Made by a program: the position numbers and the translations under genes. A DNA stretch of 64,000 nucleotides from NCBI GenBank assembly GCA_029817715.1, contig JARUPY010000292.1:1572001-1636000 (forward strand). Direction: 5' to 3'. The first letter of the stretch is position 1. The number at the start of each line of letters is the position of its first letter. This DNA comes from Melastoma dodecandrum (lineage: Eukaryota; Streptophyta; Magnoliopsida; Myrtales; Melastomataceae). Of the stretch, positions 55,709 through 64,000 are shown one piece after another. The notes under the pieces are model-generated. The model was given only the letters and a program-made list of their open reading frames with translations. It was not told the origin of the DNA and ran no database searches.

Positions 55709-56226
55709 GGTGCTCGGCGCGGACAGAAAGCCTCAGGGCGCGTCCAAGACCCTCGCCGGCAAGGATTGAAATCCTTTTCCGCCGGGCATTCCGTCACCAG
55801 ATTCCCGGTCGCAGGGTGAATCGTCCGTTGCCGGACAAGGCGCCCGGTTTGCGGACATTGTTCTCAAGATCGCGCGCGCGATCGCAAACACCCGCGCCTC
55901 CGGAAAGGCGGCCGGCTGCCCGATCGACCGCCCCGTCATGCCGGGCCCAGCTCCGCAGTCTTGGGACAACGAGATCGTCCCTCCGACCTCGGGCCGAGTC
56001 CCGTTCACCCGAGTTCGGCGCCCCGCGTTGCGGAACCCGCGGCCTTGACAGCGCGCGCCCATGCGCGCCTTGCTCGGGCGGGCCGTCGATCCCACCTCGG
56101 ATGAGGCGGGATCTGCGGCCGCGCCCGTTTGGCGGGCGCCGTCCGGCACGAACGATCCTTCGGCCGATATGTCTGGCAGGAGCGCGGCACCCGGATCGGT
56201 CGGGGTTTTCCGCGCGGAGACGAGAG
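55709..56226. other. Spacer upstream of asd, with a 16-bp palindrome
   Basis: A 518-base gap between divergent genes. At 55868-55883 lies a perfect 16-bp palindrome, GATCGCGCGCGCGATC. TTGACA at 56045-56050 could be a -35 for asd, but no good -10 follows at 16-18 bases (only GCGCCTTGC). The open frame that leads into asd from 55513 is low complexity and is not proposed as coding. Confidence 0.45.
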
Positions 56227-57264
56227 ATGGGTTACAAGGTCGCCATCGTCGGCGCCACGGGCAACGTGGGCCGCGAGATGCTCGATATCCTGGCCGAGCG
56301 GGCTTTCCCCGCCGACGAGGTCGTGGCTTTGGCCTCGCGCCGCAGCCAGGGCCAGGAGGTCTCCTTCGGCGACAAGACGCTCAAGGTCAAAACGCTCGAT
56401 GCCTACGATTTCTCCGACACCGACATCTGCCTGATGTCGGCGGGCGGCGAGGCTTCGAAGGAGTGGTCGCCCCGCATCGGCCAGCAGGGCTGCGTGGTGA
56501 TCGATAACTCCTCGGCGTTCCGCTACGACGCCGACGTGCCGCTGATCGTGCCCGAGGTGAATGCCGACGCCATCGTGGGCTTTACCAAGCGCAATATCAT
56601 CGCCAATCCGAATTGCTCGACCGCCCAGCTGGTCGTCGCGCTCAAGCCCCTGCACGAGGCGGCGAAGATCAAGCGCGTTGTGGTCTCGACCTACCAGTCG
56701 GTCTCCGGCGCCGGCAAGGAGGCGATGGACGAGCTGTTCAACCAGACCCGCGCGGTGTTCACCGCCGGCGAGATCAAGCAGGGCGGCAAGTTCACCAAGC
56801 GCATCGCCTTCAACGTCATCCCCCACATCGACGTGTTCATGGAGGATGGCTACACGAAGGAAGAGTGGAAGATGGTCGCCGAGACCAAGAAGATGCTCGA
56901 CCCGAAGATCAAGCTGACGGCGACCGCCGTCCGCGTCCCGGTCTTCATCGGGCATGCCGAGGCGGTGAACGTCGAGTTCGAGCGTCCGCTCTCCCCCGAG
57001 AAGGCGACCGAGATCCTGCGCGCCGCCCCCGGCGTTCTGGTGATCGATAAGCGCGAGAACGGCGGCTACATGACGCCCCACGAGGCGGCCGGCGAGGACG
57101 CGACCTACATCTCGCGCATCCGCGAGGACGCGACCATCGAGAACGGCCTGAACTTCTGGTGCGTCTCGGACAATCTGCGCAAGGGCGCGGCGCTGAACAC
57201 CGTTCAGATCGCCGAGGTGCTGGTGAACCGGAAGCTGCTGAACCGGGCCAAGCGCGCGGCCTGA
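56227..57264 (+). CDS. asd: Aspartate-semialdehyde dehydrogenase
   Basis: NADPH-dependent reduction of aspartyl phosphate to the semialdehyde, feeding lysine, threonine and methionine. The 345-residue product has VAIVGATGNVGREMLDILAE, the catalytic Cys130 in NPNCSTAQLVVALKPLHEAA, and ISRIREDATIENGLNFWCVS. The ATG at 56227 follows GGAGACGAGAG. Together with dapB it covers two steps of the same lysine/diaminopimelate path, though they are 6 kb apart. A hairpin follows the stop. Confidence 0.96.
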   Translation: MGYKVAIVGATGNVGREMLDILAERAFPADEVVALASRRSQGQEVSFGDKTLKVKTLDAYDFSDTDICLMSAGGEASKEWSPRIGQQGCVVIDNSSAFRYDADVPLIVPEVNADAIVGFTKRNIIANPNCSTAQLVVALKPLHEAAKIKRVVVSTYQSVSGAGKEAMDELFNQTRAVFTAGEIKQGGKFTKRIAFNVIPHIDVFMEDGYTKEEWKMVAETKKMLDPKIKLTATAVRVPVFIGHAEAVNVEFERPLSPEKATEILRAAPGVLVIDKRENGGYMTPHEAAGEDATYISRIREDATIENGLNFWCVSDNLRKGAALNTVQIAEVLVNRKLLNRAKRAA

Positions 57265-57279
57265 GGCGACTCATCGGAT

Positions 57280-57300
57280 CGCTGGGGTGCCAACCCAGCG
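57280..57300 (+). terminator. Hairpin after asd
   Basis: CGCTGGG (57280-57286) and CCCAGCG (57294-57300) form a perfect 7-bp stem with a 7-base loop, 16 bases after the asd stop. No T run follows, so efficiency is uncertain. Confidence 0.45.
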
Positions 57301-57473
57301 GTCCCGCCTGCGACCGGGGCGTGATGCATCCCTGCTCCTGAAGCGGGCGACGGGATGGCACGCCCTGTCGGTTCGACGTCGGACGCGCCCGGGCGCGCTC
57401 TGCCCGCCACCGCCGTCACGCCCCTGTCATCGTCCGGGCCCACCCCGCTTCGCGGATCGCTCGGAGATTCGGG

Positions 57474-59306
57474 ATGCGGCGCTTCTTTGTTTCCTGTCTG
57501 ATCGGCTTCGCCGTCGCGGGCACGGTGTCTGCCGAAGCAGCACCGCGCAACGTCGTGCTCTTCGTCGCCGACGGCCTGCGCTACGGCATGGTCAACGCCA
57601 CCAACGCCCCGACCATGGACCGGCTGATGAAGTCCGGCGTGCGTTTCACCGACACCCACTCGCTGTTCCCGACCTTCACGATGCCGAACGCCACCGCGAT
57701 GGCGACCGGGCACATGCTCGGCGATACCGGGCAGTACGGGAACACGCTCTACACGGCCTTCCCGGTGCCGGGGGCGGGCGAGAGCCTCACGCCGTTCCTG
57801 GAGAACGACCCGGTCCTCGGCGACGTCGATGAGCACTTCGCCGGCAATTATCTGAACGAGGAGACGATCCTGCGGGCTGCGCACGCCAAGGGCCTGTCGA
57901 CCGCCAGCATCGGCAAGCTCGGGCCGTCCCTGGTCTTCGATCACACCGCCCGTTCGGGCCAGGACAGCATCCTGGTCGACGACAGCACCGGTCGCCCCGG
58001 CGGCATCCCGCTCGGCGAGGAACTCCGCACCCGCCTCGGCGCGGCCGGCCTACCGCTGCAGGCGCCGACGCGGGGCGCGAACGGTCAGGCCGGGACCGCC
58101 GAGCTGCCGGGCACGCGCACGGCCAACATCGATCAGCAAGCCTACTTCGCCGACGTGGCCACCAAGGCGGTGCTTCCGCTGTTCAAGGACCGCAAGACTC
58201 CGTTCGTGCTGGTCTTCTGGTCGCGCGATCCGGATGGGACGCAGCACAATCAGGGCGACAGTCTCGGCCGGCTGGTCCCCGGGATCAACGGCCCGACCAG
58301 CCTCGCCGCGATCCGCAACGCCGATACCAACCTCGCCACCCTGCTGGCCGCCCTCAAGGACCAGGGGCTGGCGGAGACGACCGACGTGATCCTGACCTCG
58401 GATCACGGCTTCTCGACCATCTCCAAGGAGAGCGCGACGAGTTTTGCCGCGACCCAGAGCTACAAGGGCGTGCCGAGCCGCCAGCTCCCGCCGGGCTTCG
58501 TGGCGATCGACATCGCGCACGCCCTGGGCCTGACGCCGTTCGATCCGGACGCCAAGGGCGCCAAGCTCGAGGCGGACAAATTCCCGAGCCGGGCGAACGG
58601 CCTGATCGGCACCGATCCGGCCAAGCCCGACGTGGTGGTGGCGGCCAATGGCGGTTCCGACCTCGTCTATGTGCCGGGCGGCGACAAGGCTCTGGCGCGC
58701 AAGGTGGTGGAGGTCCTGTCCCGCCAGGATTACGTCAGCGGCCTGTTCGTGAGCGCCGCCCTGGGCCCAATCCCGGGAACGCTGCCGCTCTCGGCCATCG
58801 CGCTCGACGGCTCGGCCCTGACGCCGATGCCCGCCATCGTGGTCAATTTCCGGAGCTTCTCCACCGGATGTGCCGATCCGACGACCTGCGGGGTCGAGGT
58901 CTCCGACACGGTTCTGCAGCAGGGCCAGGGCATGCACGGCAGCTTCTCGCGGGCCGATACGCGCAACGTGATGGGCGCCGCGGGCCCGAGCTTCCGCGCC
59001 GGCCTCGAGAGCCCGGTGCCGGCGAGCAACGCCGATCTCGGCAAGACCATCGCGCGGATTCTCGACCTGACCATTCCTGCCAAGGGGACGCTGGTCGGCC
59101 GGGTGCTCACGGAGGCGCTGGCCAATGGCGACACCCCGAAAGCCGAGTCGCGGGTGCTGCGCTCCGAGCCGGATGCCGCCGGCCAGGTGACGGTGCTCAA
59201 GTATCAGACCGTGGGCGAGACCCGTTATTTCGACGCGGCCGGGTATCCGGGACGGACGCTGGGTCTGACCGACGCGGCTCAGTCGGCCGCTGCCGATCCG
59301 CGCTGA
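57474..59306 (+). CDS. Secreted type I phosphodiesterase/alkaline-phosphatase-superfamily protein
   Basis: A 610-residue exported protein with a signal peptide (RRFFVSCLIGFAVAGTVSAEA). The metal-site pattern of the NPP/phosphodiesterase branch is present: D33 in FVADGLRYG, the catalytic Thr69 in FPTFTMPNATAMATGH, RDPDGTQHNQGDSLG (Asp and His), and LTSDHGFSTIS (Asp-His). A last His is in GQGMHGSFSRADTRNVM. It should hydrolyse phosphate mono- or diesters in the periplasm or outside. The substrate is unknown. The ATG follows a weak GGAG. It could help phosphate scavenging, but I see no Pho box. Confidence 0.87.
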   Translation: MRRFFVSCLIGFAVAGTVSAEAAPRNVVLFVADGLRYGMVNATNAPTMDRLMKSGVRFTDTHSLFPTFTMPNATAMATGHMLGDTGQYGNTLYTAFPVPGAGESLTPFLENDPVLGDVDEHFAGNYLNEETILRAAHAKGLSTASIGKLGPSLVFDHTARSGQDSILVDDSTGRPGGIPLGEELRTRLGAAGLPLQAPTRGANGQAGTAELPGTRTANIDQQAYFADVATKAVLPLFKDRKTPFVLVFWSRDPDGTQHNQGDSLGRLVPGINGPTSLAAIRNADTNLATLLAALKDQGLAETTDVILTSDHGFSTISKESATSFAATQSYKGVPSRQLPPGFVAIDIAHALGLTPFDPDAKGAKLEADKFPSRANGLIGTDPAKPDVVVAANGGSDLVYVPGGDKALARKVVEVLSRQDYVSGLFVSAALGPIPGTLPLSAIALDGSALTPMPAIVVNFRSFSTGCADPTTCGVEVSDTVLQQGQGMHGSFSRADTRNVMGAAGPSFRAGLESPVPASNADLGKTIARILDLTIPAKGTLVGRVLTEALANGDTPKAESRVLRSEPDAAGQVTVLKYQTVGETRYFDAAGYPGRTLGLTDAAQSAAADPR

Positions 59307-59331
59307 GCGGGCGGCCGCGCGGTCTGGAGAA

Positions 59332-59371
59332 CCGGACGGAGCGGCGGCGTCTGATCCGTCGCACCGTCCGG
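59332..59371. terminator. Shared hairpin between convergent genes
   Basis: CCGGACGG (59332-59339) and CCGTCCGG (59364-59371) are complementary with a 24-base loop, between the ends of the phosphodiesterase and gapR genes. It is only a plausible bidirectional terminator because there is no T run. Confidence 0.3.
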
Positions 59372-59379
59372 CCTGCGGC

Positions 59380-59673
59380 CTACGCCATGCCGAGCGCCTG
59401 CATGTAGAGCTCGAGGATCGCTTCCTGCTCCTGGCGCTCGCTGTGATCCTGCTTGCGGATCCGCAGGATGGTGCGCACCGCCTTGGCGTCGAAGCCCCGA
59501 CCCTTGAGCTCGGCGAACACCTCCTTGATGTCGCCCATGATGCCGGCCTTCTCCTCCTCGAGACGCTCCAGGCGCTCGATGAACTGCTTCAGCTCGTCGG
59601 CGGCCACGCCCTCGGCCGACGAGACGTCGCCGCCGGGGCGCTGCGCAGCGGTGGGCATCGAATGGGCGTTCAT
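59380..59673 (-). CDS. gapR: GapR-family (DUF2312) DNA-binding protein
   Basis: A 97-residue protein of the DUF2312 family, whose Caulobacter member GapR binds AT-rich, overtwisted DNA and helps replication and segregation. The segments [40 protein letters not shown] and [20 protein letters not shown] form the coiled-coil core, all highly conserved. The first 24 residues are variable. The ATG at 59673 begins [11 protein letters not shown]; a second ATG five codons later is possible. Confidence 0.9.
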   Translation of the reverse strand: MNAHSMPTAAQRPGGDVSSAEGVAADELKQFIERLERLEEEKAGIMGDIKEVFAELKGRGFDAKAVRTILRIRKQDHSERQEQEAILELYMQALGMA

Positions 59674-59785
59674 GCGGCTCTCCGGACTACACGGCGCGGT
59701 TGCGCCCTGACCCCGTGGTTAACGGGGCGAACTTACCGGAAGCTTAGCCGATTCCACGCCCGGCGGGGACCGTCGGTTGCGCGCG

Positions 59786-60094
59786 TCAGTGCCCTTTCGC
59801 CTGCACGGCCGCGAAACCCGCCTGCTGCTCGGCGCTCGCCTCGGTCTGATGCTTCGCCTTCCATTCGCCATACGGCATGCCGTAGACGGCCTCGCGGCTC
59901 TCGTCCTTGGTGAGCGGCACGCCCTTCTCGTCGGCAGCATCCTTCATCCAGTTGGACAGACAGTTCCGGCAGAAGCCCGCCAGATTCATCAGATCGATGT
60001 TCTGCACGTCTGTGCGCCCGCGCAGATGGGCGACCAGCCGGCGAAACACGGCCGCCTCGAGCTCGGTCTGGGTGCGGGGGTCGATCTCGCTCAT
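59786..60094 (-). CDS. DUF1244 protein
   Basis: A 102-residue all-helical protein of DUF1244: LEAAVFRRLVAHLRGRTDVQ, then NIDLMNLAGFCRNCLSNWMK and YGMPYGEWKAKHQTEAS. It has a CRNC motif with two Cys that could be redox active or bind metal. Function unknown; in alphaproteobacteria it is often beside N-formylglutamate amidohydrolase and pyk, as here. No signal peptide. Confidence 0.87.
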   Translation of the reverse strand: MSEIDPRTQTELEAAVFRRLVAHLRGRTDVQNIDLMNLAGFCRNCLSNWMKDAADEKGVPLTKDESREAVYGMPYGEWKAKHQTEASAEQQAGFAAVQAKGH

Positions 60095-60155
60095 GGGCCG
60101 GAAGTCTCTTCTGATCGGGGTGGCCGCCCTGATGTCGGATTTGTCCGGGACCGGA

Positions 60156-60938
60156 TCAAGCGGCGATCAGCGGCCGGAGGATTCGGGCGAAGCGGGCGGC
60201 CCACTCACCCTGACCGTCCGCGCCGGCGATCAGATCCTGGCGGATCTCCACCAGCGCGTTCGGCAATCCGCGCGCCGTGGCATGGCGATCGATCGTGTCG
60301 CCGGGCAGGCCTCCGCCATAAGGCTCGTTGTCGCCCACCGTCAGACCCGCGGGATCGGCCGCCAGCGCCTGGATCAGCGGCCGGGCAAGGCGCTCGTCCC
60401 GGTCGTACAGGATGCCGACCTGCCAGGGCCGCGGAATGCCGCGCCAGTATGGCGTGAAACTGTGCATCGTCAGGATCGCGGGTGGGCGGCCAGCAGCCTC
60501 GGCGGCAGCAACGGCCGCGTCGATGGCGGCATCGAACGGCGCGTAGAACCGGGCGATCCGCGCCTGCTTGCCGGCCTCGTCGATCCGGGCATTCCCCGGC
60601 ACCACGGCGCCGTCGGACAGACGCATCACCAGCGTCGGGTCGGCGCGGCCGCGATTCGGGTCGATCAGCAAGCGCGAGAAATTCGTCAGGATCGCCGGCG
60701 CGCCGAGTTGCACCGCCAGGCTCCGGGTCACCGCCGCCGCACCGATGTCGTACGCGATATGCCGGGTGAATTCGGAGGCCGGAAGCCCGAGCTCGATGTC
60801 CGGCGGGACATGGTTCGAGGCGTGATCGCAGACGATGACGAGGCCGCAGCCGGGATCGCCGGGTATGATCTCGCAGGGATGCGGAGCGGTGGCGGCTTCA
60901 GTCTCCGGTGCGGTCACGGGGCTTACGAGGTCTTCCAA
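60156..60938 (-). CDS. N-formylglutamate amidohydrolase
   Basis: Metal-dependent hydrolase of the N-formylglutamate deformylase family, 260 residues; in histidine breakdown it releases formate and glutamate. The family pieces are LVIVCDHASNHVPPDIELGL, HIAYDIGAAAVTRSLAVQLG, ILTNFSRLLIDPNRGRADPT and MHSFTPYWRGIPRPWQVGIL. The start is a TTG at 60938 with only a weak upstream site; about 20 residues precede the domain. No hut genes are near, so it may act on other N-formyl compounds. It faces away from the glycerate kinase gene. Confidence 0.88.
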   Translation of the reverse strand: MEDLVSPVTAPETEAATAPHPCEIIPGDPGCGLVIVCDHASNHVPPDIELGLPASEFTRHIAYDIGAAAVTRSLAVQLGAPAILTNFSRLLIDPNRGRADPTLVMRLSDGAVVPGNARIDEAGKQARIARFYAPFDAAIDAAVAAAEAAGRPPAILTMHSFTPYWRGIPRPWQVGILYDRDERLARPLIQALAADPAGLTVGDNEPYGGGLPGDTIDRHATARGLPNALVEIRQDLIAGADGQGEWAARFARILRPLIAA

Positions 60939-61093
60939 TCTGTGCGGTGGCGCCGATGGCGCTTGCCGTGGGGCGAAGGCTCGGGCAGATCACCTACCAA
61001 GGATCGTGCGCTCACGGCAAGAAACGGGCCCGCCGCCCAGGCAAGAAACGGGTGGGGATCGTGCGATCGGCAGAGAGGAGCCCGTCCGACGCC

Positions 61094-62413
61094 ATGACTG
61101 AGACCGTCCCGCCCGCCGCCGATCCCGCCATCCGGGCGCAGCGCGCGCTGCTCGACAGCCTTCTCACGGCGGCGATCCGCGCCGCCCATCCCGATCTCGC
61201 CCTGCCGCCGCACCTGCCCGAGCCGAGTCCGGGCCGGTTGATCATTTTGGCGGCCGGCAAGGCCGCGGGCAGCATGAGCGCCGTGGCCAGCCGCTTCTAT
61301 CGCCAGCAGCACGGGCTCGGCGACGACCGGATCGTGGGTCTTGCTGTGGCACGACATGGTTACGGGCAGGATGCGCCGGGGATCCACATGGTCGAGGCAG
61401 GCCACCCCGTCCCCGACGAGGCCGGCATCGCGGCGACCAAGGAGGCTCTGCGGCTGGCCACCGAGGCTGGCCCCGACGACGAGGTGCTGGTGCTGCTCTC
61501 CGGGGGCGGCTCGGCCAACTGGATCGCCCCGGCCGGCGGTCTGACGCTGGCCGAGAAGCAGGCGATCACCCGGGCGATGCTGCGCTCCGGCGCCCCGATC
61601 GGCGAGATCAACACGGTGCGCAAGCACATCTCCCGGATCAAAGGCGGGCGCCTCGCGCTCGCGGCTCGCAACGCTCGGCGGATCCTGACGCTGGCGATTT
61701 CGGACGTCCCCTTCGACGATCCGGCGGTGATCGCCTCGGGGCCGACCGTGCCCGACCCATCGACGCTGGCCGAGGCCAGAGCCATCTGCGAACGCCGCGG
61801 CATCCCCCTGCCGGAGGAGGCCACGCGCCTCCTCAACGACCCGAATAACGAGACGCCGAAGGTGGGCGATCCGGCCTTCGCCCGGGCGGAGTACCGCATC
61901 ATCGCCCGCCCGATCGATGCCCTGAACGCGGCGGCGGAGGGAGCCCGCGCGGCCGGCTACGAACCGGTGATGCTCGGTGCCGACTTGGAAGGCGAGGCCC
62001 GCGAGGTCGCAGCCGAACACGCGGTCGCGGCCAAGCGCTACCGGCAGGCCGGCCAGCGCGTTGCGCTGATCTCGGGGGGTGAACTGACCGTGACCATCCG
62101 CGGCGAGGGCAATGGCGGCCCGAACCAGGAATACGCGATGGCCCTCGCCATAGCGCTTGCGGGGGAGCCGGGCATCTCCGGCATCAGCGCCGACACCGAC
62201 GGCACCGATGGCGGCCGCGGGCACGCCACCGATCCCGCAGGCGGCATCATCGATCCCACGACCCTGGAACGCGCCCGCGCCGCCGGCCTCGACCCGGCCG
62301 CGATGCTGGACCAGAACGACTCCACCGCATTCTTCGCGGCCCTCGGCGACCTCGTGAACCCCGGCCCGACCTGTACCAATGTCAACGATTGCCGCATCAT
62401 CCTCGTCGACTGA
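61094..62413 (+). CDS. Glycerate 2-kinase (MOFRL family)
   Basis: Phosphorylates D-glycerate to 2-phosphoglycerate, linking the serine cycle or glyoxylate use to lower glycolysis. The 439-residue product has the N-terminal GckA/TtuD domain (RLIILAAGKAAGSMSAVASR; VLLSGGGSANWIAPAGGLTL; EINTVRKHISRIKGGRLALA) and the C-terminal MOFRL domain (ALISGGELTVTIRGEGNGGP; SADTDGTDGGRGHATDPAGG). The ATG at 61094 has AGGAG about 13 bases upstream. In methylotrophs with the serine cycle this enzyme is essential on C1 compounds. Pyruvate kinase lies 660 bases downstream on the same strand. Confidence 0.93.
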   Translation: MTETVPPAADPAIRAQRALLDSLLTAAIRAAHPDLALPPHLPEPSPGRLIILAAGKAAGSMSAVASRFYRQQHGLGDDRIVGLAVARHGYGQDAPGIHMVEAGHPVPDEAGIAATKEALRLATEAGPDDEVLVLLSGGGSANWIAPAGGLTLAEKQAITRAMLRSGAPIGEINTVRKHISRIKGGRLALAARNARRILTLAISDVPFDDPAVIASGPTVPDPSTLAEARAICERRGIPLPEEATRLLNDPNNETPKVGDPAFARAEYRIIARPIDALNAAAEGARAAGYEPVMLGADLEGEAREVAAEHAVAAKRYRQAGQRVALISGGELTVTIRGEGNGGPNQEYAMALAIALAGEPGISGISADTDGTDGGRGHATDPAGGIIDPTTLERARAAGLDPAAMLDQNDSTAFFAALGDLVNPGPTCTNVNDCRIILVD

Positions 62414-62963
62414 GCAGGTTTTGCGAAGGCGGTCGCCGGCGTTGAGACGAAAACCTGCGGTTGATCAGGGACCACAGCGGACCAAGCGTTGGCCTGCCAA
62501 CGCAAGTTTGCTGAGGCTTGGCATCCCGCCGGCTCAGATCCTCTTCGCAATCGCGGCTCTCGGTCTCGCGCTCCTCGGCGCGGGCCCCGCAAAGGCTGAC
62601 CTGCGCCTCTGCAACCAGACCGGCAGCAAGGTCGGCATCTCGTTGGGCTACCGCGACCCGCAGGGCTGGGTCACGGAGGGCTGGTGGGACCTTGCGCCGA
62701 AGGCCTGCGAGACCCTTCTCAAGGGGGCGCTGGCGGCGCGGTTCTACTATGTCTTCGCGGTCGATTATTCGCGCGGCGGCGAGTGGAGTGGGCGCTCGCT
62801 GATGTGCACCCGCGACTCGGAATTCACGATCCGCGGGATCGAGGATTGTCTCGCTCGAGGCTATGATCGCAACGGCTTCTTCGAGGTCGATACCGGCGAG
62901 CAGAAGAGCTGGACGATCCAGCTCACCGATCCGAACCGCGCGGACACATCTCCGAAGCCGTGA
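62379..62963 (+). CDS. DUF1036 exported protein
   Basis: A DUF1036 domain of about 120 residues: ADLRLCNQTGSKVGISLGYR, GWVTEGWWDLAPKACETLLK and FYYVFAVDYSRGGEWSGRSL, with Cys residues that may form disulphides. It follows a hydrophobic export segment (ILFAIAALGLALLGAGPAKA). The function is unknown. The frame's ATG at 62379 lies inside the glycerate kinase gene and would give 194 residues with a long odd leader; the true start may be a TTG nearer 62500. It lies between glycerate kinase and pyk, as in many related genomes. Confidence 0.78.
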   Translation: MSTIAASSSSTEQVLRRRSPALRRKPAVDQGPQRTKRWPANASLLRLGIPPAQILFAIAALGLALLGAGPAKADLRLCNQTGSKVGISLGYRDPQGWVTEGWWDLAPKACETLLKGALAARFYYVFAVDYSRGGEWSGRSLMCTRDSEFTIRGIEDCLARGYDRNGFFEVDTGEQKSWTIQLTDPNRADTSPKP

Positions 62964-62978
62964 CGCGACGACGGAGCC

Positions 62979-63007
62979 TTGACGCTCTTGTGGCGGGATG
63001 CTCACAC
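62979..63007 (+). promoter_or_regulatory. Weak promoter candidate upstream of pyk
   Basis: TTGACG (62979-62984) is followed after 17 bases by TCACAC (63002-63007). The -35 is good and the -10 poor. It is within the 107-base gap before pyk. Confidence 0.3.
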
Positions 63008-63070
63008 CGCACACCATGAAGACTCGGCGATACTGATCGTCTCGCCCCGAAAACAACGGGAGGATTACAC

Positions 63071-64000
63071 TTGAAACGCTCGCGCCGCACCAAGATCGTC
63101 GCCACCCTCGGGCCGGCCTCCGACTCCCCCGAGATGATCGAGCGGCTGTTCCGCGCGGGCGTGGATGTGTTCCGGCTCAACATGAGCCATCTCCCCCGGG
63201 AGAAGCTGCCGGAGAAGGTCGAGGCGATCCGCACCATCGAGCGTGAGGCCAAGCACCCGATCGGGATCCTGGTCGATCTGCAGGGGCCGAAGCTGCGGCT
63301 GGGCACCTTCGCGGACGGGGCCGTGATGATCGAGGGCGGCGCGACCTTCGTGCTCGACGGCGATCCGACCCCCGGCGACGCTTCACGGTGCCACCTGCCG
63401 CATCCGGAAATCCTGCACGCCCTGGAGCCCGGCCACGCGATCCTGCTCGACGACGGCAAGCTGCGGCTCTCCGTGGTGGAGACCTCGGAGAACCGGGCAG
63501 TGACCCGGGTCGAGGTCGGCGGGCGCATCTCCAACCGGAAGGGCGTCTCGCTGCCCCACACCGTGATCCCGGTGCCGGCTATGACCGACAAGGACCGGGC
63601 GGATCTCGACGCGGGCTTGAACGCGGGCGCCGACTGGATCGCCGTGTCGTTCGTCCAGCGGCCGGAGGACGTGGCGGAGGTCAAGAAGGTCTGCGCCGGC
63701 CGCGCCCTGGTGATGGCCAAGATCGAGAAGCCGCAGGCCCTGACCCGGCTCGACGAGATTATCGAGATCTCGGACGGGCTGATGGTCGCCCGCGGCGATC
63801 TCGGTGTCGAGATGCCGTTGGAGCAGGTCCCGGGCGTTCAGAAGCGCATCACCCGGGGGGCGCGGCGCTTCGGCAAGCCGGTCGTAGTCGCGACCCAGAT
63901 GCTCGAATCGATGATCACGGCGCCCGTCCCGACCCGCGCCGAGGTCTCGGACGTGGCCACCGCGGTCTACGAGGGCGCGGACGCCGTGATGCTCTCGGCC
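63071..64000 (+). CDS. pyk: Pyruvate kinase, partial (continues past the window)
   Basis: Converts phosphoenolpyruvate and ADP to pyruvate and ATP. The visible 310 residues start [20 protein letters not shown] and include [24 protein letters not shown], the B domain, the catalytic [20 protein letters not shown] and [20 protein letters not shown], ending in [15 protein letters not shown]. The start is a TTG at 63071 with an excellent GGGAGGA site 6 bases upstream. The C-terminal domain, which usually carries the allosteric site, lies outside. Confidence 0.95.
   Translation, partial: MKRSRRTKIVATLGPASDSPEMIERLFRAGVDVFRLNMSHLPREKLPEKVEAIRTIEREAKHPIGILVDLQGPKLRLGTFADGAVMIEGGATFVLDGDPTPGDASRCHLPHPEILHALEPGHAILLDDGKLRLSVVETSENRAVTRVEVGGRISNRKGVSLPHTVIPVPAMTDKDRADLDAGLNAGADWIAVSFVQRPEDVAEVKKVCAGRALVMAKIEKPQALTRLDEIIEISDGLMVARGDLGVEMPLEQVPGVQKRITRGARRFGKPVVVATQMLESMITAPVPTRAEVSDVATAVYEGADAVMLSA

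Noticed and set aside
59332..59371. Possible tRNA- or small-RNA-like fold between the phosphodiesterase and gapR genes
   Set aside because: Only one 8-bp stem with a 24-base loop can be made; no cloverleaf, anticodon or CCA end. Kept only as a weak terminator candidate.

Overview
The window looks like a chromosomal segment of a high-GC alphaproteobacterium, most probably Methylobacterium/Methylorubrum or a close relative in Hyphomicrobiales. This rests on gene content read from the sequence: a MucR/Ros regulator, a GapR-type (DUF2312) nucleoid protein, a phasin, a 1.6-kresidue NAD-glutamate dehydrogenase, a MOFRL-type glycerate 2-kinase of the kind used with the serine cycle, and an EcfG-type general-stress promoter. 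I see no rRNA, tRNA, CRISPR array, prophage, transposase or plasmid gene. It reads as mostly core chromosome with a few accessory patches.

Layout. 1-2232: an apparently gene-free leader with four 18-bp repeats, then a phasin and an alpha/beta hydrolase that overlap. 2233-3431: an AT-rich spacer, an XRE regulator and a small cupin. 3439-6658 (minus): rsmD and rluB, which overlap, then two small stress proteins (DUF1328, CsbD). 6816-10684: tadA, an atypical SDR, a large outer-membrane barrel and a MucR-type regulator. 10986-22330: an efflux-rich stretch with four MFS transporters, a MarR regulator, a DoxX protein and the large glutamate dehydrogenase. 22540-28878: a DUF3313 lipoprotein, guaB, a PanE-like reductase, a 57-residue lipoprotein, an RsmB-family methyltransferase and an esterase. 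28883-33547: an O-antigen-ligase-like membrane protein, DUF2937, a WD40 protein, DUF1275, a single-domain response regulator and a secreted protein.

33807-46197 is one long minus-strand array. In transcription order it runs rplU, rpmA, GNAT, obgE, proB, proA, nadD, rsfS, rlmH, envC, ctpA, yibQ-like, rppH, DUF2939. It joins ribosome assembly, proline synthesis, NAD synthesis and cell-wall processing. A TTGACA-N17-TACTGA promoter precedes rplU, and an excellent intrinsic terminator follows ctpA.

46378-52556 holds a secreted protein, YceI, ruvA, the iron-storage pair bfd-bfr (preceded by a perfect inverted repeat), and a tight dapB-gpmA-alkB run. 52561-59306 holds a gamma-glutamyltransferase, two exported proteins of unknown function, asd and a secreted phosphodiesterase. 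59380-64000 holds gapR, DUF1244, an N-formylglutamate amidohydrolase, glycerate kinase, DUF1036 and the 5' part of pyk. Glycerate kinase (2-phosphoglycerate), phosphoglycerate mutase and pyruvate kinase cover neighbouring steps of lower glycolysis and serine-cycle carbon flow.

I found no convincing new multi-gene system. The most useful leads are regulatory sites (an EcfG promoter before csbD, an inverted repeat before bfd-bfr, a GAATC-containing repeat cluster) and proteins with altered key residues (SDR with Phe for Tyr, MucR lacking the zinc Cys, EnvC-like LytM domain without metal ligands). All coordinates and motifs were read by eye. Start codons are the least certain part.
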